From positions 1 to 28,085 of the forward strand of contig JAEZJJ010000032.1 in assembly GCA_023436395.1 (NCBI GenBank): 28,085 nucleotides of DNA, written 5' to 3'. Each line of letters begins with the position of its first letter. Positions within the stretch are counted from its first letter, which is position 1. A program made the position numbers and the translations under genes. This DNA is from Bacillota bacterium. Lineage in GTDB: Bacteria; Bacillota; Clostridia; Lachnospirales; Cellulosilyticaceae. The notes below the pieces were generated by a model. The model was not told the origin of the DNA, did not search any database, and saw only the letters and a program-made list of their open reading frames with translations. Of the stretch, positions 7,252-14,703 are shown one piece after another.

Positions 7252-8265
7252 ATGAAATTAACTAGAAAAGCAGTATCAGCAGTAGTAGTAGCAGGAATCT
7301 TAATGACATCTTTAGTAGGATGTGGTAATAGCAATCAAGGGACAACTACGCCACAAACAAATCAAACAGCAGACGCTTCAGATTTATCACAATCTAAATT
7401 AGATGAATTAACAATTACACACGTAACTTCACCACTTAATGTACCAAGCATTATCCAAAAAAACAAAAATATCTTTACAGAGACTTTTACTAAAAATGGT
7501 AAAGAAATCGAAGTAAAATATGCAGAAATCACATCTGGTGCAGAGCAAACACAAGCTTTAGCATCAGGAGATGTAGATGTTTTATATGCAGTAGGTGGAA
7601 CTTCTGTAGTTTTAGCAGCAGCTAATGGTGCAGATATCAAAATCTTAAATATGTACAGTAGATCACCAGAAGCTTTCTGTATGTTTTCAAAAGATGAAAC
7701 GATCCAATCACCAGAAGATTTAAGAGGAAAAACAATAGCAGGACCAGTTGGTACAAACTTACACCAATTATTAGTAGCTTACCTTGAAAAAGCAGGTATG
7801 ACAATTGAGGACGTTAACTATGTTAATATGTCAATTCCAGATGCAAAAGCTGCTCTAGACGGTGGAAGCATTGACGTAGCCTTACTTGCAGGACCAACAG
7901 CTTATAAAGCAAAAGAACAAGGTTACCACTTAGTGACAAATGGTAAAGGTTTAACAGATGCTGTTATTGCAGTAGCAGTAAGAGAAGACTTCTACAATAA
8001 ATACAAAAACGAATTAGAAGTATTTATGAATGCTCAAGCAGACATTATTAAATTTATCAATGAAAACCATGATGAAACAATGGAAATTGTAGCAGAAGAA
8101 CTTGATTTAGACAAAGCAGCAGTAGAAGAAATGTTTGCACAATATGACTTCAATATTGAAGTAACAGAAGAAGACCGTAAGGCTTTCCAAAATGTAGCAG
8201 ACTTCATGTATGAAACAGAAATGATTGAAGCACCACTTAATACAGAAACACTCTTCATTAAATAG
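7252..8265 (+). CDS. NitT/TauT-type ABC transporter substrate-binding lipoprotein (SsuA/NrtA-like)
   Basis: This 337-residue lipoprotein has a lipobox LVGC with C24 as the acylated residue, then a Thr/Gln/Ser-rich linker to about 50 and a periplasmic-binding fold of the NMT1/SsuA type. Recognisable blocks are ITSGAEQTQALASGDVDV (about 98-115), with the GxxQxxALxxGxxDV pattern, and the PEDLRGKTIAGPVGTN block (about 158-173). It should capture the ligand outside the membrane and hand it to the permease. Coding is A-rich with many GCA/GAA/ACA codons, as in a highly expressed gene. A GACGGAGGAAAC site precedes the ATG. No CCCFC-type motif of the HMP-binding ThiY proteins is present. The ligand is unknown. 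Confidence 0.9.
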   Translation: MKLTRKAVSAVVVAGILMTSLVGCGNSNQGTTTPQTNQTADASDLSQSKLDELTITHVTSPLNVPSIIQKNKNIFTETFTKNGKEIEVKYAEITSGAEQTQALASGDVDVLYAVGGTSVVLAAANGADIKILNMYSRSPEAFCMFSKDETIQSPEDLRGKTIAGPVGTNLHQLLVAYLEKAGMTIEDVNYVNMSIPDAKAALDGGSIDVALLAGPTAYKAKEQGYHLVTNGKGLTDAVIAVAVREDFYNKYKNELEVFMNAQADIIKFINENHDETMEIVAEELDLDKAAVEEMFAQYDFNIEVTEEDRKAFQNVADFMYETEMIEAPLNTETLFIK

Positions 8266-8303
8266 GTAGAAAAGCGAACCAGAGATAAACCAATTAGAGA
8301 GTA

Positions 8304-8347
8304 TAACTATTTTACTAAGCATGATTAAGTCATTAGAGAGATAGTTA
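8304..8347 (+). other. Intercistronic inverted repeat between the lipoprotein gene and the FmdE-like gene
   Basis: The 166-nt gap 8266-8431 has perfect arms TAACTAT (8304-8310) and ATAGTTA (8341-8347), with a small inner repeat (ATGA/TCAT) and two copies of ATTAGAGAG. There is no T-tract, so it is not a terminator. It may be an RNA-processing or stabilising structure, and no convincing promoter was seen in the gap. Confidence 0.3.
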
Positions 8348-8431
8348 AAGTGCTGATAAATGATGAAATGATTACTCTATAGATAACAAAAATAGATAAT
8401 AAAAATAAGTAATAGAAGTAGGAAAAGATAT

Positions 8432-8974
8432 ATGGTAGAAAAAATTCGCGTAAAAGATCATGAGGATATTATCGAAATCACTTATGAAGATTTATTAAAA
8501 TATCACGGTAAGCAAATGCTTGGAGGGGCTGCCCTTTTATTCAAAATGTTATTAATGACATTTCCAATGCTTTCTGATGAGATTCCTGTAAGAGGAAACT
8601 TTAACTTCTACACTGGTCTTGGAGCTAATGGCAAAGGAATTATTGATGCAGCAGAAATGATTATGCGTGTCAAAACGAACGATGCCCTCAGATTAGATAT
8701 TGCATATAGTGAAGATAAACTAGGACAAGTAGCACCAGGTGGCGGAAGATACTATTTTGAAGTAGGGTATAAAGAAAAACTCATTAAATTATATTTAAGA
8801 GAAGGTATTATTCCTGAAATCTTCATTAAGTATTCAAAGCTTGCTCACAAATGCAAAGCAGAAGGTGTAGCTATGAAGGAAGAAGATCAAGCAACCTTAC
8901 TCACTTTAAGACAAGAATTGGCACAAAGCATAATGGCATCTAAACCAGAAGATTTATTTGCGATTATGGAATAA
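8432..8974 (+). CDS. FmdE-like protein lacking the usual cysteines, last gene of the importer operon
   Basis: This 180-residue soluble protein is described cautiously. By eye it follows the formylmethanofuran dehydrogenase subunit E (FmdE, PF02663) pattern. LLKYHGKQMLGGAALLFKML (about 21-40) corresponds to the FHGHxCPGxALGYR block. GKGIIDAAEMIMRV (about 67-80) corresponds to CAVDAIQxLTGCT. RYYFEVGYKEKLIKLYLREG (about 106-125) corresponds to the VYTF...GKGLRL block. The Cys and second His that bind metal or mark true FmdE proteins are replaced, and the only cysteine is near 145. The C-terminal ~45 residues are helical. It is separated by 166 nt from the lipoprotein gene but shares its direction and ends at a strong terminator. 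An unrelated conserved domain remains possible. Confidence 0.4.
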   Translation: MVEKIRVKDHEDIIEITYEDLLKYHGKQMLGGAALLFKMLLMTFPMLSDEIPVRGNFNFYTGLGANGKGIIDAAEMIMRVKTNDALRLDIAYSEDKLGQVAPGGGRYYFEVGYKEKLIKLYLREGIIPEIFIKYSKLAHKCKAEGVAMKEEDQATLLTLRQELAQSIMASKPEDLFAIME

Positions 8975-8979
8975 AGCAT

Positions 8980-9064
8980 AAAAATCCTATAATAGTTAGT
9001 TTAAAGTAAGGACTACCGACATAGCCTGACTTTAGATTAAACTACTATAGGATTTTTGCTTTTT
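8980..9064 (+). terminator. Long bidirectional terminator after the FmdE-like gene
   Basis: The arms AAAAATCCTATA (8980-8991) and TATAGGATTTTT (9046-9057) form the base of a long imperfect hairpin. It includes GTTTAA/TTAAAC and an inner AAAGT/ACTTT stem. It is A-rich on the left and T-rich on the right, so it can serve the upstream operon on the plus strand and the converging HD-GYP gene on the minus strand. Confidence 0.85.
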
Positions 9065-9085
9065 AATCATATTATTAAAAGAGAA

Positions 9086-10135
9086 TTAATTTAGCACTTC
9101 TTTAATAAAAATAGTTTTTGCTTCTCCCAAGTCAATCGTTTTAGATTTAGTAAGAGGCTTATTTGAAGCATTGTAAAAAACTCTAATAATAGGCCTGGGG
9201 CCTAAATTGTTACGTATATTAATGACTACTCCAACTTCTCCAGTAGTTAGTCGTACTAAGGAACCTAAAGGATATACGGGTATACTATTTACAAAAGTAG
9301 TAATGATATTTTGATCAAATAATATTCCACCACTACAATATAAATATTCAATAGCTTCATGAGGCTGAAGTTGTTTACAGGTGATCAGATCATCATATTG
9401 ATCACAAATGCTAATAATACGTGATCCTATGGAAATACGTTCTTTAGTAAGTTTCATAGGAAAACCAGAGCCGTCAAAGTATTCATGATGTGAGAGAATA
9501 AACTCTGATATTTGAGAGGATAAATTATGTTCTTTTGTAATATAGAATCCATACCTAGGATGCTCTTTCCAAAGTAAATCTTCTTGTTGGTTCATATGTT
9601 CAACATTAATAAGAAATGGCATTTCACATAGACCGATATCATGTAATAGTGCAGCAACACTAATATCATAGATAAGCTGATCCTCTAATTTTAAGGTGCT
9701 GGCGATAAGAGAAGAAAGCACACAAGTATTAATAGCATGTTGAAAAAAGAGCTTATCACCAGTTAGATTCATTTCTACACAAAAATTTAAGACTTCATCA
9801 TCATTTAATACATTATTTAATATAGATAGGGATTTTTTAGAAATATCTATCATTTCATCAGATAAATTAGCCTGAGGACTTGGGGGACAAATGGTTTGAA
9901 TTTTGTCTTGGAAAAGTTTTTCTAGTGTGTTAGCCATCATTTCAGTAGGTGTAATGAATAGAGAGTTGGGATCTGAAATTTTAGCACTGGTTACTTTATT
10001 TTCTTTAAAAATTTTAATGCTATTTTTAGTTAAGCGGTTACCTTCAGATAAAAGTAACTTTTTGGTGGTATTAGAATAAACAGCCTCAGCTAAAATCATA
10101 CCTTCTTTTAAATCATAAATAGGTAGGATGGTCAT
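9086..10135 (-). CDS. HD-GYP domain protein, probable cyclic-di-GMP phosphodiesterase
   Basis: This 349-residue cytosolic protein has an N-terminal DUF3391-like region (IYDLKEGMILAEAVY, about 6-20) followed by an HD-GYP domain (about 120-255) and a short beta-rich C-terminal tail. The metal-site residues of the family are visible: H133, H165-D166 (LLHDIGLCEMP), H192, H216-H217-E218 and D245. The signature reads HHEYFDGSGFP, so the GYP tyrosine is replaced by phenylalanine. HD-GYP proteins hydrolyse cyclic-di-GMP to GMP or pGpG and so link to motility or biofilm control. An ORF-proximal GAGGAG site precedes the ATG at 10135. It is a stand-alone gene. Confidence 0.85.
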   Translation of the reverse strand: MTILPIYDLKEGMILAEAVYSNTTKKLLLSEGNRLTKNSIKIFKENKVTSAKISDPNSLFITPTEMMANTLEKLFQDKIQTICPPSPQANLSDEMIDISKKSLSILNNVLNDDEVLNFCVEMNLTGDKLFFQHAINTCVLSSLIASTLKLEDQLIYDISVAALLHDIGLCEMPFLINVEHMNQQEDLLWKEHPRYGFYITKEHNLSSQISEFILSHHEYFDGSGFPMKLTKERISIGSRIISICDQYDDLITCKQLQPHEAIEYLYCSGGILFDQNIITTFVNSIPVYPLGSLVRLTTGEVGVVINIRNNLGPRPIIRVFYNASNKPLTKSKTIDLGEAKTIFIKEVLN

Positions 10136-10303
10136 TTAAATCACTCCTCGAATGACATTATGGTAAATAGTAGAATTTAAAAATATGTAGATTTAATGAT
10201 AAATATAAACCACCGCCTAACTTAAAGAATAATATTTTAAATACATTATCTTTATTTTAAAACAAAATCACTTAAAATAATACATTAAATTTATAAATAT
10301 TTT

Positions 10304-10348
10304 AAAATAACAATTATTTTGACATAAATAAAGGGGGTCTATTAAAAT
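10304..10348 (+). promoter_or_regulatory. Promoter with overlapping palindrome upstream of the helical-bundle gene
   Basis: TTGACA (10319-10324) and TAAAAT (10343-10348) are separated by 18 nt. A perfect inverted repeat, AAAATAA-caa-TTATTTT (10304-10320), overlaps the first two bases of the -35 box and could be an operator. The rest of the 283-bp gap 10136-10418 is very AT-rich. It must also hold the promoter of the divergent HD-GYP gene, which I could not place. Confidence 0.55.
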
Positions 10349-10418
10349 GGACGAATATAGGATAATTTTTAATGGGGTGTGCATAATATAGGAAAACAAG
10401 AAAGGAAGATGATTTATT

Positions 10419-10853
10419 ATGTCAAATGATGACACTATTAAATTACTTAAAGAATGTAATGCAGGGGCAAAAACAGCAGTTACCAGTATTGATGAAGTCC
10501 TAGACCATATCCAAAATGAAAACTTAAAGAATCTACTTATTGCTTCTAAAAAAGAGCATGAGGCAATAGGAGACTTTACTCATAGTAAATTAATCTGCAA
10601 TCATGACCAAGATAAAGAGCCAAATCCTATAGCTAAAGCCATGAGTTGGATGAAAATTAATGGTAAGCTATTAATGAAAGATGAGGATGAAGTTGTTGCT
10701 GACTTAATGATTGATGGGTGTAGTATGGGGGTTAAGACAGTCAGCAGATATTTGAATCAATACAAGGCAGCAGATGAAGAATCCAGAGCTCAAGCTGAGA
10801 AACTAGTCAAAATTGAGCAAAATTTAATGAATGACTTAAGAACTTATTTATAG
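10419..10853 (+). CDS. Small helical-bundle protein, DUF2383/ferritin-like
   Basis: This 144-residue soluble protein is predicted to be almost all alpha-helical. I do not recognise a precise function. The pattern (an N-terminal helix with AGAKTAVTSIDEVL, then a second helix with the acidic/His cluster SKKEHEAIGDFTHSKL at 43-58, a Met/Lys-rich hinge and two more helices) resembles the ferritin-like four-helix DUF2383/PA2169 proteins. E46, H48, E47 and H55 could bind a metal, but this is speculation. It is preceded by its own promoter and followed directly by a terminator, so it is monocistronic. A GGAAG site lies upstream of the ATG. Confidence 0.6.
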   Translation: MSNDDTIKLLKECNAGAKTAVTSIDEVLDHIQNENLKNLLIASKKEHEAIGDFTHSKLICNHDQDKEPNPIAKAMSWMKINGKLLMKDEDEVVADLMIDGCSMGVKTVSRYLNQYKAADEESRAQAEKLVKIEQNLMNDLRTYL

Positions 10854-10860
10854 AGAAAGC

Positions 10861-10896
10861 AACGTCGCTAAGAGAATATAAAAAAGCGACGTTTTT
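10861..10896 (+). terminator. Terminator of the helical-bundle gene
   Basis: The perfect 9-bp arms AACGTCGCT (10861-10869) and AGCGACGTT (10885-10893) have a 15-nt loop and run into TTTTT, seven bases after the stop codon. Confidence 0.92.
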
Positions 10897-10952
10897 TAAT
10901 GAAAACAATATTTTTAACATATAAAACATTTAGAATATAACAAGTAAGACCA

Positions 10953-10981
10953 TTGAGGATGACACCTCTTAATGCTAGTAT
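10953..10981 (+). promoter_or_regulatory. Promoter of the GH9 gene with a dyad in the spacer
   Basis: TTGAGG (10953-10958), 17 nt and TAGTAT (10976-10981) form a plausible sigma-A promoter. GAGG-atgaca-CCTC (10955-10968) is a dyad spanning the -35 end and the spacer, a position suited to a repressor operator. The ribosome-binding site AGGAGGT follows at 10997-11003. Confidence 0.5.
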
Positions 10982-11010
10982 AGATTAAACAATTATAGGA
11001 GGTTAGAAGG

Positions 11011-12801
11011 ATGAAACTAAGAAAGTCTTTGATAGCCATTTTAGTTTTAAGTATAGCATTATTACCAGGGTGTAGTAGTAAAACTGTAGAAAAACAGGTT
11101 ACACAAAATCAAGAAACACAGCAGCCTATAGCTTCAACAGATGTCAAGGAAAGTAATGGGAATGTAGATGAAACCTTAGGAGTGCAGCCAGCTATTGTTT
11201 TAAATCAGTTAGGTTATTTACCTGCTGCTACTAAAAAAGTTATTTTCAGAATAGGAGAAGAAGGAGATGCTTTCGATGTAGTAGATGTAGGGACTAATGA
11301 AGTAGTATATACAGGTAAACTAGCTGAGAAAATATATTCAGAGGGGGATGGACAATTTTGCTTTGTAGGGAAATTCTCAGAAGTGACTAAGCCTGGGCAA
11401 TATAAAATTGTATCAGAGAAATATGGGAGTTCTTATCATTTCACTATAGGAGAAGACGTATATAAAGAAGTCTTTAAAGAAGCTGTTAGATTCTTCTATT
11501 ATCAAAGATGTGGGGTAGAATTGACAAAAGAGTATGGAGGAGAATGGGCACATCCAGTTTGTCATAGTGAAATGGCAACGATTTATGGTACAGACAAAAA
11601 AGTAGATGTATCAGGGGGATGGCATGATGCAGGGGATTATGGACGTTATGTAGTAGCGACTTCTAAGGCTGTAGCTGATTTAATGTTAGCCTATGAGGCT
11701 AATCCCGAGGCCTTTACAGATGACTTTAATATCCCTGAAAGTGGTAATGGGATTCCAGATGTACTTGATGAAGTAAAGTATCAATTACAATGGCTTTTAA
11801 AGATGCAAGATCAAACAAGTGGTGGGGTTTATCATAAGGTAACCTGTGCAGATTTTCCGGATATTGATGTGATGCCTCATGATGAAACTGATGAGTTAAT
11901 CGTATGTCCAATTTCTACAACAGCTACAGGAGATTTTGTAGCAGTTATGTCTATGGGATCTGAGTTATATCAAGATATTGATAAAGATTTAGCTAATCAA
12001 TGTTTAGAAGCTGCCAAATTAGGTTGGGAATATTTAAAGAAAGCACCAGCTTCTACTGTAGATAATCCAGAAGGCATTGTGACAGGTGCCTATAATGATA
12101 CAATGGACAAAGATGAAAGATTTTTGGCAGCAGTTCAGTTGTTTAAAGCAACAGGAGATGAGCGGTATCATGAAGAAATCAAAGGAATGATGGATACATT
12201 TACTAATGTACAAACTCAAATAGTAGGGTATGGTTGGCAAACGGTTGCAAGTTATGGTGTAGATGGCTATCTGGCTTGTAAAAACACTGATCCAGAAACA
12301 AGAAAGGCTGCAGAAGCATTTCAAATAATGTTTGCTGAGTATTGCGTGGAAAATATGATTAAAGGGGATGCATATGAGATATATACTAGTGGAAACTATT
12401 TCTATTGGGGAAGTAATATGGTTATCTTAAACTTAGCTAATCTACTAGAGTTAGCAGACGAATTAACTCAAAGCAATAATTTCCACGAGTATGCAGTAGA
12501 AAGAGTAAACTATTGCTTTGGTAAAAATCCATTAGGTATGAGCTATGTAACAGGATTTGGCACAGCTTATCCTAAATATCCACATCACAGACCATCTGTG
12601 GCTACAGGCAAAACAATACCTGGGATGATTGTAGGCGGTGCAAATGCCAATCTAGAGGATGATGTGGTGAAAGACAAATTAAACGGTAAACCCGCTGCTC
12701 AGTGTTACATTGATGATTATCTAAGTTACTCAACAAATGAGACAGATATTTATTGGAATTCAAGTTTGGTTTATGCATTAGCTAAACTCAAATTAGTATA
12801 G
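11011..12801 (+). CDS. Surface lipoprotein glycoside hydrolase family 9 (cellulase-type) with CelD N-terminal domain
   Basis: This 596-residue enzyme is anchored on the outer face of the membrane: lipobox LPGC with C21, then a Gln/Thr-rich linker. A CelD_N Ig-like domain (about 58-147, beginning IVLNQLGYLP) precedes a GH9 (alpha/alpha)6 catalytic domain (about 152-596). Active-site features are visible: GGWHDAGDYGRYV (202-214) with D206 and D209, the KNPLGMSYVTGFG block, PHHRPS (524-529) and the probable general acid E577 in STNETDIYWNSSLVYAL. GH9 enzymes cleave beta-1,4-glucans by inversion. There is no dockerin, CBM or SLH domain, so it most likely acts as a membrane-bound enzyme on cello-oligosaccharides, as an endo- or exo-glucanase. 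AGGAGGT lies 7 nt before the ATG. Confidence 0.92.
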   Translation: MKLRKSLIAILVLSIALLPGCSSKTVEKQVTQNQETQQPIASTDVKESNGNVDETLGVQPAIVLNQLGYLPAATKKVIFRIGEEGDAFDVVDVGTNEVVYTGKLAEKIYSEGDGQFCFVGKFSEVTKPGQYKIVSEKYGSSYHFTIGEDVYKEVFKEAVRFFYYQRCGVELTKEYGGEWAHPVCHSEMATIYGTDKKVDVSGGWHDAGDYGRYVVATSKAVADLMLAYEANPEAFTDDFNIPESGNGIPDVLDEVKYQLQWLLKMQDQTSGGVYHKVTCADFPDIDVMPHDETDELIVCPISTTATGDFVAVMSMGSELYQDIDKDLANQCLEAAKLGWEYLKKAPASTVDNPEGIVTGAYNDTMDKDERFLAAVQLFKATGDERYHEEIKGMMDTFTNVQTQIVGYGWQTVASYGVDGYLACKNTDPETRKAAEAFQIMFAEYCVENMIKGDAYEIYTSGNYFYWGSNMVILNLANLLELADELTQSNNFHEYAVERVNYCFGKNPLGMSYVTGFGTAYPKYPHHRPSVATGKTIPGMIVGGANANLEDDVVKDKLNGKPAAQCYIDDYLSYSTNETDIYWNSSLVYALAKLKLV

Positions 12802-12845
12802 AATGTAGGATAAATAGATGAGCAAATAGATTGGTTACATAGCAT

Positions 12846-12891
12846 AAAAGGCAAGGACTAAGTTAATGGATACTTAGTTCTTGCCTTTTTT
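12846..12891 (+). terminator. Bidirectional terminator between the GH9 gene and the ABC-2 exporter operon
   Basis: The arms AAAAGGCAAGGACTAAGT (12846-12863) and ACTTAGTTCTTGCCTTTT form an 18-bp stem with one G-T pair and an 8-nt loop, followed by further Ts. The leading As give a T-tract on the minus strand too, so it can serve both converging genes. Confidence 0.92.
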
Positions 12892-12903
12892 CTTGCTTAT
12901 ATT

Positions 12904-13902
12904 CTATGTATTAGATACTTCATTGCCGCGATAGAGTTCTTTGATAACTTCTTCTACATTAATATCATCAATGGTTAGATCCTTAATAGGCAAGTCATTG
13001 AATACTTCTTTGAGCACAGAAGAAATATCTTGACCATTAAGATTGATTTCTATTTGGGCTTGGAGGCCAGAGAAATCAAGTACTTTATAATTCTGTAAGT
13101 CCTCTGGAGCAAGTCTATGTAAAAAGCTGAGATGAATGACTCGCTTCTTATCAAAGTAGCGCTTTAGTTCCTGAAGGGAATCATCATATACTATAGTGCC
13201 GTGATTAATAATCGTCACCTTTTCACAAAGGGTTTCAATATCAGAGATATCATGGGTGGTTAAGATAAAAGTAACTTGACGCTTCTCATTGACTTCTCGG
13301 ATGAAATTAATAATGGCATCCTTAGCAAGGATATCAATACCTATGGTAGGTTCATCTAAGAAAATGAGTTCAGGATTATGTAGCATACTACTAACTAATT
13401 CACATTTCATACGTTCTCCTAGAGAAAGTTGACGAACAGGGCGTTTAATAATCTCTTCAATATCCAAAAGTTTAGTGAAGTAGTTAAGGTTTTCTTCATA
13501 AAGGTCATCAGGGATTTTGTAAATCTGTTTATTAAGAATAAAGGAATCTAAAGCAGGTAAGTCCCAAACAAGTTGAGATTTTTGTCCTAATACAACCCCG
13601 ATTTTACGTACATAAGCTTTACGGTCTAAATGAGGCACATGACCAAGGACATTAATTTCCCCAGAAGAAGGGTATAAAATACCTGAAAGCATTTTAATAG
13701 TAGTGGATTTACCCGCACCATTTGGCCCAATAAGACCACGAATTTCTCCTTTTTCTATAGTAAAGGAAATATCTTTAACGGCTTCTACATGCTTATATTG
13801 ACGATGAAAAAGGGAACGGATACTACTCATAAATCCACTACCACTTTTTTCAGCTACTTTAAAGGTTCTATTCAAATGATTAACTTCGATACAATAAGAC
13901 AT
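12904..13902 (-). CDS. ABC-2 type exporter ATP-binding protein
   Basis: This 332-residue ATPase has Walker A GPNGAGKST (59-67), Q-loop VVLGQKSQLVWDLP (about 103-116), signature LSLGERMK (159-166), Walker B LIFLDEP (179-185) and an H-loop TTHD. The long N-terminal insertion (residues 15-40) and the QKSQLVWDL motif are typical of the ATPases paired with ABC-2/DUF990 permeases. A ~100-residue C-terminal extension follows the NBD. It is the last gene of the operon, three bases after the second permease. The exported substrate is not evident. Confidence 0.88.
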   Translation of the reverse strand: MSYCIEVNHLNRTFKVAEKSGSGFMSSIRSLFHRQYKHVEAVKDISFTIEKGEIRGLIGPNGAGKSTTIKMLSGILYPSSGEINVLGHVPHLDRKAYVRKIGVVLGQKSQLVWDLPALDSFILNKQIYKIPDDLYEENLNYFTKLLDIEEIIKRPVRQLSLGERMKCELVSSMLHNPELIFLDEPTIGIDILAKDAIINFIREVNEKRQVTFILTTHDISDIETLCEKVTIINHGTIVYDDSLQELKRYFDKKRVIHLSFLHRLAPEDLQNYKVLDFSGLQAQIEINLNGQDISSVLKEVFNDLPIKDLTIDDINVEEVIKELYRGNEVSNT

Positions 13903-13905
13903 TTT

Positions 13906-14700
13906 TCAACCTCCTGCACTAGTATATTTATTTAAACAGTGTTGCCAAAGTAATAGAGCTAAAAGGAAAAGAACAATACATACTGGGAAAATGATAAAAC
14001 AAATAGGATCTAAACGCCCCAATAAACTTTGACTAGGGAGATAAGCAAAGACAGCTAGTGGAAAGACATATTTAAGGGTAAAAGAAATCCCTTTATTATA
14101 GATCTCCATAGGGTATTCCCCAAAGCTTAAAACTTTATCCATAATTTCGCTAATACGTCCCATAACAACAATCATCAAGCAGATAATGGAATAGATGACC
14201 AGTATAGCCATATAAAAGATAATGGCTGATAAAGTGAAGATAAAGAACGCCAGCAAGTTTGTAAGAGAAGGACAAATATGGAGGCGACTAAGGGCAAGGA
14301 TAATAATCACAATACCTGCCAGCAGGCTACTTAGACTCATATAATTAGGGCCAGCTGTTAGTATTAATCCCATAGAAGGATAAGGCTTTAATAGAAGTCT
14401 ATCAAAATTCCCTTTACGAATGAGATCTGCTATATAATCCCTTACGTCTCCAAAAAGTATATCTTTAAGACCATACCAAAAAAGTAACATACCTTGGAAA
14501 AGAAAAATCTGTGGTAAAGTCCAATTTGGATAACCATTGGTTGTGGTGAAAATCAAGAAGAGGGTAATGACACTAATAGAAGAATTAAGTAGAGCCATAA
14601 CTAGGCCATTGATAAAATCAAAACGATATTGCATATTACGTTGAATCCTAATATTACTATTGAGCCAAAAAATACCCAGTAAATCTTTAAATGTTTTCAT
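13906..14700 (-). CDS. ABC-2 type exporter permease (DUF990/ABC2_membrane_6 family), second subunit
   Basis: This 264-residue protein has six hydrophobic segments. The N-terminus (RNMQYRFDFINGLVMALL) and the cytoplasmic block DYIADLIRKGNFDRLLLKP (about 107-125) are typical of the ABC-2 permeases in DUF990-type pairs. A strong AGGAGG lies 7 nt before the ATG. It sits between the first permease (3-nt gap) and the ATPase (3-nt gap), so the three form one transcription unit. The pair probably forms a heterodimeric membrane channel. Confidence 0.85.
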   Translation of the reverse strand: MKTFKDLLGIFWLNSNIRIQRNMQYRFDFINGLVMALLNSSISVITLFLIFTTTNGYPNWTLPQIFLFQGMLLFWYGLKDILFGDVRDYIADLIRKGNFDRLLLKPYPSMGLILTAGPNYMSLSSLLAGIVIIILALSRLHICPSLTNLLAFFIFTLSAIIFYMAILVIYSIICLMIVVMGRISEIMDKVLSFGEYPMEIYNKGISFTLKYVFPLAVFAYLPSQSLLGRLDPICFIIFPVCIVLFLLALLLWQHCLNKYTSAGG

Positions 14701-14703
14701 TGT

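Noticed and set aside
7026..7334. Minus-strand open frame across the end of the importer ATPase gene and the start of the lipoprotein gene
   Set aside because: It is antisense to two well-supported genes, has low-complexity composition and no ribosome-binding site.
7252..8265. Thiamine-precursor (ThiY-type) binding protein
   Set aside because: No CCCFC-type motif and no thiamine genes or TPP riboswitch-like leader were seen near the operon.
10347..10391. A 14-codon leader-like frame with a GGGGG site upstream of the helical-bundle gene
   Set aside because: Its ATG overlaps the probable -10 box, so it would lie upstream of or at the transcript start, and no regulatory amino-acid run is present.
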